Notes: generated from the sequence alone by a model not told the origin. A DNA stretch of 64,000 nucleotides from Membranipora membranacea (GCA_914767715.1 OU612074.1:20198062-20262061); one strand, 5' to 3'. Numbered from the stretch's first letter, positions 11,401 to 24,750 are shown. Program-made: numbers and translations.

Positions 11401-14400
11401 TCCCCCAGACAAACTACCAGGTATTGACAACATGCACCATATTACATTTGTCTGCCGATCCGAGTCATCATTTCAGCGAGTGCATTAAGAAGTTTGAAAT
11501 CTGAAAGCTTTTAAAGGATGTCTTTGTGAAAAAGACCATTGTTAGAAAATCATATGGACAGACAGAAGCCGCGTCTGCACTAGTTTACATCCCCCAAACT
11601 CTGATCCCCGACCGGGGAGTTGTCGGGCAGGGGGCAAAAGTCTGGGTGGCTCAGACTGACCTCCGCCCACTGTCCAACAAACCATTCAATCAATCATTTT
11701 TGAAGATAGTTATGATCTTCCTATGACCCCTTCATTCTAGTTGTCAACAGCCTATCATTTTTGTAATCACAAGGCAGCTTTTGACTGCAGAGTGCGTGCA
11801 GAGTTGCATATTCTTACTGTATTTTAGCATGAATGCCTCTCCAGCTTCAAATTATTGTCATATTTCTAGGGCCAGCTCTAACAACTCTTCTCTGCTACCC
11901 ACCAGTCCTAATCTGCTAAATAATTAGCTCTTGAGTGTTTTTAGCCAAATAAATACTGCGTAAAATCTTGCTATCATTCAGTTTAGATGGATGATAGCAC
12001 CCAGAGATAACATCGCATGTTCTAAAGTCACCAAAATTTACCTTGCTACTACTGGCTGATTACAGAAAGATTACCAAAGGATTAACCATATAGATGACTG
12101 AATTTCGGGCAGTTGAATCTTATATTACACCTGGTTGAGTTGGAGGTTATTTAAATATACTTTTGTATCCTTTGGTTTAGCCTTACCAGACAGGAAGATT
12201 TCAGAAGTAATTTGCAGAAGTAAAACGATGATTTATGGAAATAATTTCTCACAAGGAAACTATCTATAGATTAGCATCATTGCAGGAAGTTGCAACAATC
12301 TAAAAGTAGATCCCATTTAAATCTTGTAAAAAACGTTGAATATTAAACTACCGTGACCTTGAGTCTTAGAGGCTTTTAACATTTTTTTGGTTTCTCCAAC
12401 AATTGATTGTATTTAAAATAAATGCACCAGGATGGTGAAATAAAATGAGGCAGCGGCATGGTAAGATTAGTCCGGTATTAGTATGGCGACCATCCGATTG
12501 TCGGGACAATGAAGGCTACTTTCCCCAGGGATAGCCTGGACACGCAGCCTACTCGGTAAAAAGCGAACCACACCCCCACAGAGAAGACGTCAATATCCAA
12601 TGCAAAGCAGAAGGAGCTGCCCTCTCCTCCACCAGTAGGTATGAATTCCACAGGTTAACATCAGTGGTTAACAGTGACCTCTCCCCTCTACAGTTCTTGG
12701 TTTGATCATACATCTGAATGTCTGAGAGGATATGAAACATATTTCTATGTTCATAATTTGTTATTCCAGACCACTCAGTGTGCAATCATATCTGTAACCA
12801 TTTCGCAGTCAGAATTGGAGCCAACTTGTATAGACATTGAGAAGAAAACCAGAATTAATGAATTTTAAGGCTTTTTAAAACCCAAATGTACCAAATTATC
12901 CCTAGCAGTGACAAATCCTTCAATTCTTAATGAAGCAAACAAGTGTTTAGAATCAAGTAGAGGTATGCATATCAATTAGGCAATAATTTAATTACAACAA
13001 TATTGATTAATTTTTTCCATGTTGTATAATTACATTTCCATAAATAAAAGTACAGTAAATTTTGATTGATGGCGAAGGGCAACGACAAATAGTATTGAGA
13101 ATCCATAACTCATTTGGTGGCTAGCGGCAAAAAATCATGCACCGATTGCTTTGGCTTCTTTGTCGATAAATTCCATTTAACATCCGCCCAAACCCAGCCC
13201 GTACCAGGAGTTTTGAGTGGTTGTCTTAGAAAACCACTTAAGTTTTCTGACCTCTGCATCTTATAGTAGAAAGCAAGAGATTCATTAGATTTGCAGACAA
13301 ATCTGAAGCTAGAGAAAAAAGCCATGATGATCTAACTCTTTCTTGTAGCTGCTCTGGGAACATGTCAAGTAGCTGCCGACTATGACTCAGCTCAGCTTCA
13401 TAGCATATAATTTGATAATTCATCAATCTGTATGTCATGGACTCATTACAAACATACTTGAGATTCTCCAATATCCCATTATGTATTAATGATCATTTTA
13501 ATGACGGACCTGAGTTTTTACAAAATAGCAAACAAACGAACTCGTCAGACTCTCGATGTGCACATCTTATTGTCCTCAAAGAGCTGATTGAGTATCATGA
13601 AGATCATCAGCGTGAATGTATGACTAATAGCAAGGACAGGTCACCGAACTCGGGCGCGTACCAGTGTTAAATCATCGATTTGTGTGTTATGTAACACTTT
13701 GATTGGTTGGATCGTGACATATTATAGGATTGGGAACTAAACACGACCATTTTAATTATCGTTGCTCATCTCCTTGGAATGAGCGACTTCATCAAATTAT
13801 TAAAACCTTTTCATATTTTTGAGTCTTAGGGGTGATTGACCAGAGGAAATATTTCACATTATCATCTGAGTAAGGCTCTAGTGTGCTCTGCTTTTTGTCA
13901 TCACAGCGGGAGAACAAGAGTTTTATATCAGGGAACTTCTGTGATTTCTGAGGATAATTTTATAGTAATGATTATTATAACTGCGCACTGCACTCGATTT
14001 TGAAGATCCAAATTTTGAAGAGTAATTATAATCTAGTTGTTGTGAATATCAGTGATAATGTCCAGCAGTCTGAAGGCACAGACCATTAACTCCAAAGCCT
14101 GAGAGTTTGGGTGCTTATATTCAATGATTTTGTGGGGCCGTGCTATTAACCCCTACCCTATGAAGCATTACACAGCGATTCAGCAGGTTGGCTTCTTTTG
14201 TTACATGAAAAAAAATTAGCAAAACTTTTATGCAGCTCCTCCTAATCTTCCAGTTTCAGTTGACCCGAGCATCAATTCTAAATTTCATGCGTGCATCTTA
14301 ACCTTAAACTTTATTTGTCCCTAAATTGAGCAGTAGAATATTCAGTTATTCAAGTGGACTCTCTAAGAATTTATGTCCACAGTTTAATAACTTAAATCTG

Positions 14401-15900
14401 TTACTGTATCAAGTCAGCCTGTTTGTTTTGAAGCTTCTATTGGTTCGCTGAGGGGACTCAAAGACACACGCATATTGTTTTCAGCATCAAAGTATCCCAT
14501 TATAATGTATACAAATATCATATTATGCAAACCCGTGTAGCATGCCGACATAGGGTCCTCCCAATGAAGAGCTCCTATTTAAATATTAGCTGGATTGGAT
14601 ATGATGATTGTCGAAGTGGGCTCAGGTGCAGACTGGTGACTATTTTCCTGCCATGTTTGATATATGCTCAGTCCGAGCGTACTGTTTCAAAGCCAAAAAA
14701 AAAAAATCAAATTCCTGAGGAAGACACTCTCAATGATATCCCAACAAACAGAGAAGAGCAAAGATATCCTATTATATGATCTTGGCATGAGTAAAGCATA
14801 TTGAAAGAGTCTGATTAATTGGCTCATTAGACTTTTATAATTTAATTTGTCATAATTTAAGGTGAGAGGTATGCTTATGGTCCTACAAAAGACAAGTATA
14901 GACTGATTCCTGACCAATGGACTCTATTACTACCATGTGTTATAACAGGTCTCCGAATACAGCGGATAAGTTTACATGGAAACTTTTGCGTTATGGGACG
15001 TAGTTTTCCGAGTGCACATTCCTGTAATATTTTGATAGAGAGCTATCATTTTACCATGGTGGAGTAGAAACTCCCAATTTTAATGATTCAGACCGTACAA
15101 AGATCACCTTGCATGCTTCCAGATCCTCGTGTTGATAAAAAATCGGACTTAGGATTCATCTGAAAAAAGTTTTCCAAGAAGAGCACTCGGGTCGGAGAAT
15201 AAAGACCTGCGCAGTGGCGGCTTGTACAGGCACACTTTTAGCTTTTATTCTAAACCAAACAAGTGCACAAGTCACTCAAAGTCGCCGAACATCAAAAGAC
15301 ACTGCACCCCTAATACAATTTCACCCGCCATTGTTGTTTTAGGCAATCACGCTTCTCGCTAGAATAACATTTTGTGTAATAATAAGAGTTTTTTGCTGGC
15401 TTATTTTAGTTAAAATCCTCTCGGCTTTTTTGAAAGACATTCATCAATGCATAAGTGGGAGTGAATTTACATTAATGGCCATTTAGCCTTTTTGTTACAG
15501 GTGAAAGATGAATTAACAATTGGATAACAATTAATCAAAAGCGTGTCTATTAGGCGCACTTGTTAAATTTCTTTAAGTGTCTTGAAAAATGTGGAGGTCC
15601 AAGTCCATCATTATTGACTGTTTATGACTTTGTTTGTTCCACCATCTCGGCGCAAACAATACCTTCAATCTCAATAAAAATTCAATCAGTCTTTTTGGGT
15701 GGGGTGTTAATTCCTTGGGTGATCTAATTGAACTCTTTAAAGCTGATGGAGAGATGGAAAGTAATAGCAAAAAGTGTGGCATATTTAGTTAATGTAATTA
15801 AGGTACAGGCTAATACTTATGACAAACGGAGTTATGCATGCCTGGTGGATAATAACCAGATCCGAGTCTTTGATTTGTAGCTAAGAAGCATACCCTCGAG
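8461..15900. other. Intergenic, no gene seen
   Basis: Gene-free DNA between the ash copies. A slightly GC-richer patch at about 11200-11680 and a run of nine C at about 9625 stand out a little. I could not assign either to a known element. Confidence 0.55.
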
Positions 15901-15909
15901 GAATGAATT

Positions 15910-15980
15910 TTACCTGTTCGGGGTGGCGTTATTTTGGCTAGCATAAATTTTCAGTAGCTAAAATTTAAGTCTACAAATTA
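15910..15980 (+). repeat. TTAGCTAGC repeat family, partial copy
   Basis: Carries GGGGTGGCGTTATTTTGGCTAG then CAGTAGCTAAAATTT, matching the first inverted pair of the family but degenerate and truncated. Confidence 0.4.
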
Positions 15981-15999
15981 AGTCAACAGGTGAATGAAG

Positions 16000-18900
16000 T
16001 AAAATTAGGAAGCCCAAAATTTCACTAGTTAAGGCCTCTGGGAAATAGCGAACAATTTTGTCCTGGGAATACTTAACTCTTCTAGGATAATAAAGTCTCA
16101 CTAAAGATTGATGCGATTCTAGGAAGGGTAAATGAAGGGGGAGGGGGGGGGGGCGAGGGTTGCATAGGCCAAGCATAGAATAAATAATGTTCCAGGAGGA
16201 AGGAGATGATTTCCTTTGGAAACATATTTTTTCAACCTTGCTAGAGATTACTACGCTAACTTTATGCTTCTGCAAAACTGTATTGAAAGAGAGCCGGCAG
16301 GGTAGGCCTTGCCAGGCTGTCTGTGTTTGAAGGGATCCTCTTACACCACGCCCAAACATAGTTCCAAGGCTATGGCATGGTGAAGAGCACAAAGCACAAA
16401 GGTAAAATTCCTCAAACAGTTCCAAGAATGCACTTCAGCTGTTATAGAACAAATGTGTTACACAAATACCAGACTATATGGACTGTTGATAGGGCATGCT
16501 TCAGCTGATGTGCCGTACAGTGATGACATTTCCTACTCAAATTAAACTATGATAATTGTGCAGACGTGTGTCACATCCATATCTGTACAGGGATCTAAAT
16601 GAGATTATGAATCCAGCTAATTGTTTACCACCTACCTGGCTCAATTAGACTGAGACTTACAAAGTCGAATCTCTACTGGGCCGTTAGCAATAATCCACGC
16701 AGAAAAGCTGTAGCCTTAGAGTAACAATTCGGATATGTTTTTATCGAGGTAGGGGGTGTAGGAGGAGCCCCGTGATTGACTATTCAGAGGTTTTAATTCA
16801 TCCAATTTATTATTCATTAGCCTCAAGCATAATTTATTGCCAAAGTCAACAACTAAGGCCACCATTTTACAATTTTTTTTATGAATGAAAAGTGTCAACC
16901 TTTGCTCACTTGGCTGGTCACCTTGTGGTGGTTAATGTTAAATGGCACACGCCTTTAATCAGATAAGACCTGACACGCTGATTATGTATATCACCTCATC
17001 AAATAAATTCGTAGAAAAAGGCAAAAGCTAATCATTATCTACGATCATAATTTTTTATTAGCTTCTTGCGATTAGTAGCATTTATTTCTTTAAACCTTTG
17101 TGTGTGTCTAACAGTTTTCTTTTCTATGCTTGTTTTACATTAAATCACTTTTCGTTTCAATCCTGATGCTTAACCGGAAATATCTTGGTTGTGATAAATT
17201 TTTTGGAGGATAGACTGTCACCAATTACTCTCAATCCTGAGCTTTGTTATTGAAGGTGGGCGGGTAAAGGATGGTGCACCTTTATTCCCAGCGCAACAAA
17301 CAGGTTTAGCAGTCAAGCTGTGAAGGGGATAATCTCCTTTGTTTAAAGGATAAGTTGTCACAGAAGCGCATCCTGCTGGTGAAAGCTTTAATCGAGACCA
17401 GAAGAACAACAAAAGATCATCTCTGACCTTTTTTATACAAAATATGACTCTAAGCCGGAAAGTTCATGGCAAAAAAACGAATCCCTAAAGACAGTATTCA
17501 GTGACATTGACCAATAAACAGCTGACAACAGATTCGTGTCTCTTATTTTTTACATACATTATTATCCTCATTATCCCGATTCCTTATTATTGCAGTGGCC
17601 CTCCAATTGTTTTAATTCTGCACTATGTAAGAATAAAGCCTCAACAACACTTGTATCGTCAACACCTTGTGGCTTTACAACACGGCAATGCGATGATCCT
17701 GAATACGAGATGCCAATCAATCATCTTAACACATTACTTTATAATTTAGTTGGTTTTTTGTCGGGTTATCTGACGGGATATCCCACTTAGGGAGGTGTCA
17801 GAGTCGTGACATAATCAACAACAACAATGCCCAATCAGCCAATCAGGTCTAGACAATAGAAGTTGTCGGCTAGGACAGGATTTGACAAGTTTTTTCGTTT
17901 ACATCACCGTGACCATATAAATGATAATCCGCGATGTGAGCTTTGATTGGCAAAAACCTGTATTGTTAATTAAATTCAAAAAGTGCCCAAATTACGTAGA
18001 ACAATAGCGGTTGACAAGTCGAAGAAAGTAATGATTCTGATGGATGATTGACATTCACAGGTGGCTGAGAGCGTCATTAGTGAAACATGAAAACCACCAT
18101 TCAGAATAAAATATACAGAATCCATCTTCATACTTGGTATTTTACATAATTAAATGAAAAGTTTGGACAGTAGCCCAATCATGCTCTGCAGAATCCAAAT
18201 CTTACGTGATCATCGACCACAAGCTGTGACCCAGTCTGCTATGTGTGATTTGCTCTTGGGGGACTTTGTATTTCTTAGATTGGTTTACCCTGGATGATGA
18301 CGTACTGTGGAATAGTAAAATATTCACAGGAGGAAAAGTTCCTTTTTTGTAGGCATTTGGAAAAGCGAAAACTCCTAGCATTTACTCATCCTCTGTAATA
18401 TAAAGTTTTAGTCCAGGGTGGTTTGGTAGCAACAGAAGTTTGATAAATAAAGAACATAAATCCCCGTGTTTTTGCAACAACCTGCAGAATTTTGAACAAT
18501 TATATTGGTTGTACAGATATAGATAGGATGTGCAGTAGAGCTAGATTTGCAAGTAGTTGTTAGGCACCAATGTGGCTGTGATCATGATAGATGAATTACA
18601 AAGCAAAGCAGAGATAATACAGGGAACACTACCTTACCAATTGGGTTTACCCTCAATAAGGCCTTCACATAATATTATAATATTAGCAAGAAAAGTCAGT
18701 CAAGTTGACTTTACAGATTATTTTAGGGATAGCTGTTTATACACATTGTGGGGTGTTTGCGTTTTGATGCTTCAGTGTCCCTTTATCCTCCCCTCCCCCT
18801 CCAACAAAAAATGATAGACAGGTAGGTCAGTAAAGCTCTAAATTGGCAAGTATTTTTTCCTGTAGCTTGGTTGAAAAACTTGAGCATTCAAAAACATCAC

Positions 18901-19300
18901 AGGGCTAAAAAGCAACTGAAGTTGTGTAAAAAATACCTAACACCTTTTAGTGCGTGTCTAATGGCCATACACCAAGGGCAGACGAGATACTTCTCTCCTT
19001 GAACAAACACCTTACTGCAGTGATGAGCTTGGCGCCTACGTAATCCTCAGAGAGCATCTGATTAGGTCAAGAGTGAAATTACATTACGCAACAAACCCAG
19101 ATTTAAAAAATTCAAAATTTGTTTTTCTATGATTGATCATTAGAGACGCTTTGAAACAGCTTGTCTTTGACAAAGCGGCAATTATAAAGTTTTCAAAATT
19201 CTTTTGTCATCACAGTATTGTAAACTCAAATTCAAGCACTTGCTTTACACACACAAATAGGCAAGCGCCCGGCCTCCTACTGCTAACAGCTTGTGCCAGT
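16000..19300. other. Intergenic upstream region of ash copy B
   Basis: No gene seen. A minus-strand open frame at 15958-16425 (155 codons) has no recognisable domain and crosses a poly-C/Pro tract, so I do not call it. A 28-nt word at 18313-18340 recurs at 26812-26839. Confidence 0.55.
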
Positions 19301-19329
19301 AGAAGAGGGGCGGAGCTTATCGTGTGTCA

Positions 19330-19362
19330 GCCAGATGACAGGTATATAAACAACCACCTGTT
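19330..19362 (+). promoter_or_regulatory. TATA box and E-boxes of ash copy B
   Basis: TATATAAA at 19343-19350 lies about 85-90 bp before the start codon, which suits a transcription start near 19375. It is flanked by two E-box hexamers, CAGATG at about 19332 and CACCTG at about 19355. ASC/E-protein dimers bind such hexamers, so auto- or cross-regulation by the ash genes is possible. That is inference. Confidence 0.55.
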
Positions 19363-19434
19363 ACACGCGACACACACAAGCCTGCAAGTGCTCATTGCGA
19401 GAAAGCCTAGAGTAGCTTCCATATTAAAATCACC

Positions 19435-19705
19435 ATGGCAACTTTGCAAATATTACCTGTTAGCATGGGTAACAACCAGACCGCACAAGTAATAGTGCTA
19501 TCACCTCCGAGGCAACCAGTGAAAATCTTACCGAAGCAGCTGCAGCATTCAGGTCAGAATGGGCTCAGCTCAGGAGGTGCAGTACTCAGAGAACATACAA
19601 AGAAGAGAATACACTTCAGTAAGAAGGCGCTGACACACCCCCGGCCTCAGTCTGTTGTGAAGAGAAATACTCGGGAAAGAACCAGAATCAAAGCTGTTAA
19701 CCAGA
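19435..19705 (+). CDS. Achaete-scute family bHLH factor, copy B, coding exon 1
   Basis: First coding exon of a 343-residue ASC-family factor (271 + 761 nt). It starts MATLQILPVSMGNNQTAQ, parallel to copy A. After a divergent linker come the conserved block RIHFSKKALTHPRPQSV and the basic region VKRNTRERTRIKAVNQ. It ends in phase 1 at CCAGA|GTAAGT. Relative to copy A, the codons for HFSKKALTHP are identical at every base, whereas codons on either side differ at most third positions. Role expected as for copy A: a nuclear E-box-binding proneural factor. Confidence 0.93.
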
Positions 19706-20219
19706 GTAAGTTAGAAAATATAATAATATTCTTGCTAGCTTCTTCTAATATTTCCATAGTGTCTAATAATAAGCCAAAAGACAAATAGTTTTTAGTTTTT
19801 TGTGGCAAGATTCAGAAAGTTAAGTTTTCTACTTGCTACTTTTTCCATTGTTTCTAATTTTGATAAAGCGAAAGACAAAGTTGTTTAAATTTTTTTACGG
19901 CAAGATGCAAATTTAGAGAAGATAAAAGTTAACATGTAATAAAGAACTGGGATTGAGAGAGAATGATAAAATGAGAAACTGAAAGAATGATGAATCTGCC
20001 AGCTGCGGCTTTGCTTGAGGGTCATGAAAGCATAGCACTGTAAGCTTTCAGTGCTAGGAGCTGTTCTAATATTGCCAAAGCTTCCTTCCTAAGTACTTAA
20101 GATTTAGCACTTTATTTTTCTCAATGCTCAGATTTTACATGGGTCTTTCAAAGCAATGCACTGTTTTTGCAAATTTTAAAATTCAAAATCTCTAATTTTC
20201 TGCCTTTTCTCTTTTTCAG
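19706..20219 (+). other. Intron of ash copy B (phase 1)
   Basis: A 514-bp intron with donor GTAAGT and acceptor CTTTTTCAG. It sits at the same codon and phase as the copy A intron, so it predates the duplication. No feature seen inside. Confidence 0.9.
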
Positions 20220-20980
20220 GCTTCTTAACGCTAGCCAACCATGTACCAGAGACTATGCGCTCCAAGAAGATGAGTAAAGTTGACACACTAAAAGCTGCCA
20301 TCACATATATCAATGCTCTACAAGAAGCTCTCGATTCAGATAAACCTCTCTCTATCCCAGACCTGTCTGAGTTAGACGACCTCTCACCAGACTCACCCAG
20401 CTGCTCATCAGTAGCAGCCAGTGAGGTCAGTGGTTCAGCGCAGAGGTCACAAGGGTCACCGTCAACCTGTCAATCACAAAACTCTCCGACTACCCCAACT
20501 ACACATCACCAGACATACTACCAGCCGACCAGTCCGTCGTGTCAGCAGCTGACATACCCACACTACGAGCCGATCAGTCCTGCGTACAGCCATCAACAAT
20601 CGCACCACAGCCCAACATATCAATCTCAGCCATCACCGAGCTCAACGTATCAGACAACACCACCTGTAATACACCGCCCTGCACCTTCCTACTGGCCTCA
20701 GTACTATACACAACAGGTAGATAAATACCAGCAGGTACCATCTCAGTACAGTACATACTCTGTAAACCAACTAGACTTTACTGGCCAACAGAGTGATGGC
20801 TGGATGTCTCCTACAGATAGCCACTACTCTTACACATCAGACACCAATAGCCTGTGCTATCAAACTGAGTCCACCCCCTCACCAAACTACCCCCAACAAC
20901 AACAAGACACACATACATTTTCTGTGTGTGAGAATGCTAAACTATTAGAATTTTCCAACAATGCTTGGTTGAACTTTTAG
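20220..20980 (+). CDS. Achaete-scute family bHLH factor, copy B, coding exon 2
   Basis: Contains helix 1 (FLTLANHVPETMRSKK), the loop and helix 2 ([19 protein letters not shown]). A long low-complexity region rich in Ser, Pro, Thr, Gln and Tyr follows, typical of an activation or disordered tail. The protein ends with AKLLEFSNNAWLNF, again a hydrophobic LLEF terminus. The first residue of this exon makes Ser where copy A and most ASC proteins have Gly (VNQS versus VNQG), a small oddity at the basic/helix 1 junction. Most of the tail is not alignable with copy A. Confidence 0.93.
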
Positions 20981-21365
20981 CTTGCGTTTTCATAAAAAAT
21001 TAGTTGTCTTTCCTTGTAAACGATAAACGCTTGGATCGATTTTAATTTGTATTATTTTTGTAATATCTTTGTATATATTTGTAATTGTACAGAGTTCTAT
21101 ACTTTTATTTTTCAAAGTTTGTATATACAGCTTCAGATTGGCCTTTTTTCTCTCCTATCTAATAATTTATCAAAATATTTTGTAAGCGGACCATTCCAAC
21201 CATGTTTTTGTGTGTATATTTTATTCTATAACCAGATAGACAACTCTATGCAGCTTGAATCTTGTTTTCTCCTCACTTTTGATACTCAATGAAGGTGCTC
21301 AATCAATATATAAATATATATATACATATATTATCTCAGACCAATAAAATAATGAAACTTAATTC
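20981..21365 (+). other. 3' UTR of ash copy B with poly(A) signal
   Basis: AATAAA at 21343-21348 gives a 3' UTR of about 380 nt. A TA-rich microsatellite lies at about 21305-21332. Confidence 0.6.
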
Positions 21366-21536
21366 ATAATAATATGATAATACATGTAAATTAACTCATT
21401 AAATACGATCAAAGTAAGATAAAAAAGAATTTTTGCAAGCTGGAAAAAAAACATTGCTGAGTTAAGATATGGTAAATATAGTCATGAGTTGAGGCGTCGG
21501 AAGCACAGCCTGCCCTTAAAAGCGTTCGGGATGGCG

Positions 21537-21570
21537 ATCGCGGCCGTAGGCGGTCGCCTACGGCCGCGAT
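21537..21570. repeat. GC-rich 16-bp perfect hairpin
   Basis: ATCGCGGCCGTAGGCG is followed after a 2-nt spacer (GT) by its exact reverse complement. The 34-nt block is far more GC-rich than its AT-rich surroundings and lies about 190 bp after the poly(A) signal of ash copy B. Confidence 0.9.
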
Positions 21571-21599
21571 GGTCTGTGATTGGAAGCGCAAATCGTGAA

Positions 21600-23500
21600 T
21601 CTATCAACCCAGCCAAGTCTTCATGACTTTGATAAGAAATGGCTGCACATGGCATCTTGCCTTTGTGTTATTCAACATCGAGCGGTTCAAAATTCCTTAT
21701 GTTGTGTTGAATTTGACTGATTGAAATTATGACTAACTGGGCAGCTACGAAAACTTGTTGAAGGGTTGTCTGCCCATGATTATTACGCTAATGAAAAATA
21801 ACTGTTTCCGGTATCCGTCATCATTCACTGACCAGACTTCCGATATAGATAACGTAGCACAGTTGATAGAATGACACAAAGAACTATATGGAGCACGGGA
21901 CCTGTATCTGTACAGTAAGTTTGATGGATGATAAATCCGGTACCTGCTACATGTTCATCATATATTGTTTCATAAATTGAACCCTCCCCCTCTCAAACTC
22001 TTGCCATCCTTCAGACAGCCTATCCGGTGAGGGTTTGCATGACACCACAACAGATTCCACACCCAACTTAATTAACAGCGCAGTGTTGGGTGATTTGTGA
22101 GAAATATTTCTGTTGCAGCTTTGCTGAGGTTGCGGCCTCAGTCAGTGTGGATGTAGTAGGTGTTTATACCTTGGCATGAGGAGTGATGAGATGGCTCTCT
22201 ACTTGAGTAGCCTACTCAATGATCTGTTTGTATGTCTGAAATAAATGGTTATAATGAGGGTCTAATGATGAGTACGGCAAAGTATCTCCAAGAGCGGCTA
22301 CTTTGTCTAAATGTTTACATTTGCCCAATTATGTGTCTATTAATTGGTCTAACACCTTTGAAAGCTTGTTTGGTGAAGAGATGAATGATTTTTGGGGGAA
22401 TCAGCTACTTGTTCAAGTCTAAATATTCACTAGGCAATTCATAAACCTGAAGTCAGTCACTTGAAAGTAATAATATGTGCATTGATTAGGTGAAGAGAGA
22501 CAAATTGCGATTTTTAGTGAACAAGGGCAGCAGAAGAATTTTTGCCCCTGGTTTGCTTAAAAATCTTGTGGAAATCTGGTTATTTTCTCAACAATGATAA
22601 CATTTTTCGGCCGGGCAGCCCGTGACCCTATTATTAATCATTTATAATTCCTAGATGGCTGCGCTAAGATAAAATTCTTATGTATCTCAGTTATGCTCTT
22701 GTCTTGAGGGTGGATATCACATATTCTTATCACAGCTAATTATACCATTGTTTTAGTATCTTCTGATGTTCCGACTGTCATTGTGAACTGGTTTTCGTCG
22801 GAGGATTTTATCTTATATCTGCACCTGAATTAAGCCGTTTTAATTTCATATCTCTTCTGATTAACAAGATAGAGAAAGAAGTAAATCTCGGATTTCACTC
22901 ACTGACTCTATGCTAGGATATAATTCTAACACTCTATTGTACTTTGTTATCCTTCTACTGTTTTCTATATGATTTATTTTGCCTGTTTACCTGTGAGCGC
23001 ATTCAAAACTATTACTAAGGAAACAAATCCCCTCGATAAGAAAATATACTCGATGGCCTCATCGAAACAATGGCTGAAGGCACACGACTTGAATCATGAT
23101 TCTCTTCAACCGCCGGACACTCAATGATGAGTTAACCCTGCCGCACATGTACGCTGATATGATTCACGTGACACTCGCTGCACAATGCGCAGTGCAGGGT
23201 ATAATTTGTCATGCGATGTAACTTTTTGCACCTCTTGGTGAGAGAATGACCTGGGAGCTTGGCTCCAGCATTTTAAAATCATGCAGGTCGATTAAGGTTT
23301 AATTGTGGGTAAAAGGTGTGAAAAATTAGATAATCAAAGTGCATAAATTACCTGGAAATAATAGGAATTAAAAGCTTCGTTACACAATGTGTATGGTCAC
23401 ACTTTTACATCCTTGGTTTTGCGATGCTTGAGAGAAAGACGATGGCAGAGTTTCAGACTGAGAAGGAGTAAATAATACAAGCCAAGCCTCAGTTTAGTTT
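21600..23500. other. Gene-free stretch
   Basis: No coding or RNA gene recognised. AT-rich, with only short random open frames. Confidence 0.5.
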
Positions 23501-23505
23501 CGCTA

Positions 23506-23605
23506 AAGTAAGGGTGACTTTATGTTAGCTAGCATCAATTTAAGCTAGCTAAGGATGTGAGGAGGCTGATTAAATGTTAGCTAGCCATACCATGCCTTTG
23601 AGTGA
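23506..23605 (+). repeat. TTAGCTAGC repeat family, copy 2
   Basis: Plus-strand copy: GGGTGACTTTATG, then the hairpin pair TTAGCTAGC...GCTAGCTAA (11-nt loop), AAGGATGTGAGGAG, then ATGTTAGCTAGCCATACC. Same order and spacing as copy 1 (8315-8460). Confidence 0.75.
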
Positions 23606-24304
23606 AGCCAAAACTGTTCCTCCTGCCATTAACATATTCTTTATGGTGCGCTGAGGGATTTCGGTTGTTACGTTGACAATTTAAGGTGAGCTTCAATAAA
23701 GAGACATTCGGATAAAGAGATAACGAGAGAAAGTGTGCCACCAAACAAGAGCCAGAGATTGGTGGAGAGATAAGCCTAACAAAAAGTGTGATAATCCTTT
23801 CAGATAACACTTACAAACACTCGAGCCGCTTTACCAGATTATTATCTCTCGTCAGTGAAAGTGAGCTAGCTGTGATTAAAATTATATTAATTATCCCTAA
23901 TAACCCTTAAGTTGTGCATATTAGCCACACACCAAAAAGGGGAAACAACATTAGGCAGACATTTCATTCCTTCAGGTAATATTTTGTGGTGAATCAGTTA
24001 TCTTCATATTCGGCACGTGGCTGCCAAATTACTTGTAAATCTGGCTTCGGTTAGACTCAAAACAATCCCGTAACATACTGTATAACCCATATAAAACGCT
24101 TATATTGGAAATTGCTCGGTTTGCAAAATAAAGCATGTTGGAGCGAAAATTCTCTCGGGTTGAAACGCCAGGGATAGGCATGTGCAATGCCTGGTTTTAT
24201 TTATCAAATTTGGTGCTGTCAATTCCGCTCTACTTGTAATTCACGGTAAAATATTCACGATATGATCAAATGACTTGCTTAGCTATCGGCCTCCATTACC
24301 CTTT

Positions 24305-24465
24305 TCACTTGGGGATGGTGAGTTGGCGAGATGGCGCAATCAGGCAAATGGTTAGCGCACTGCTATCCACTGCCAGGAGGCGGCAGGTGTCACTGGGGGA
24401 GCTTACAAGGTTGATTTATCCAATCCCCAGCACCCATGGGTGTATTTACTTCCTTAGTTGTTGAC
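24305..24465 (+). repeat. tRNA-related SINE, copy 1
   Basis: Begins with a tRNA A-box-like stretch (GAGATGGCGCAATCAGG then GGTTAGCGC). It continues through CACTGCCAGG, GGGGGAGCTTACAAGG and a tail CCCCAGCACCCATGGGTG. It aligns with 60690-60830 and more loosely with 29590-29735. The A-box fits the Pol III promoter pattern, but the B-box is degenerate in this copy. Confidence 0.55.
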
Positions 24466-24750
24466 ATGCCTCGTCTCATAAAATGGGAGTTGTCCAGGTT
24501 TTACAGTAATATTGGGCGACAACTTTATCTTGTCATATCATTCAGATTATGATCCGATAAGAATAATATGGCGATAAATTTTTGGACAAATACTGAATAT
24601 TAAATGGGCCAATAAAGGTGTTTGTGATATGGATGCTGTGACACCTTAACAGACCACATGCAAAGAAAGACTCTAAAACTTTAGTGCATATTAATAACAC
24701 ATTCCGGTGTTTCAAATCCTTTGATAACTTGATTTATTGCTGATCAGGTA

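Noticed and set aside
15958-16425. 155-codon minus-strand open frame
   Set aside because: No recognisable domain, and it runs through a poly-G/poly-C tract and overlaps a degenerate repeat. There are no supporting splice or codon patterns.
24320-24425. Functional tRNA gene
   Set aside because: A good A-box is present, but there is no acceptor stem, the B-box is poor and the spacing is too long. A SINE head fits better.
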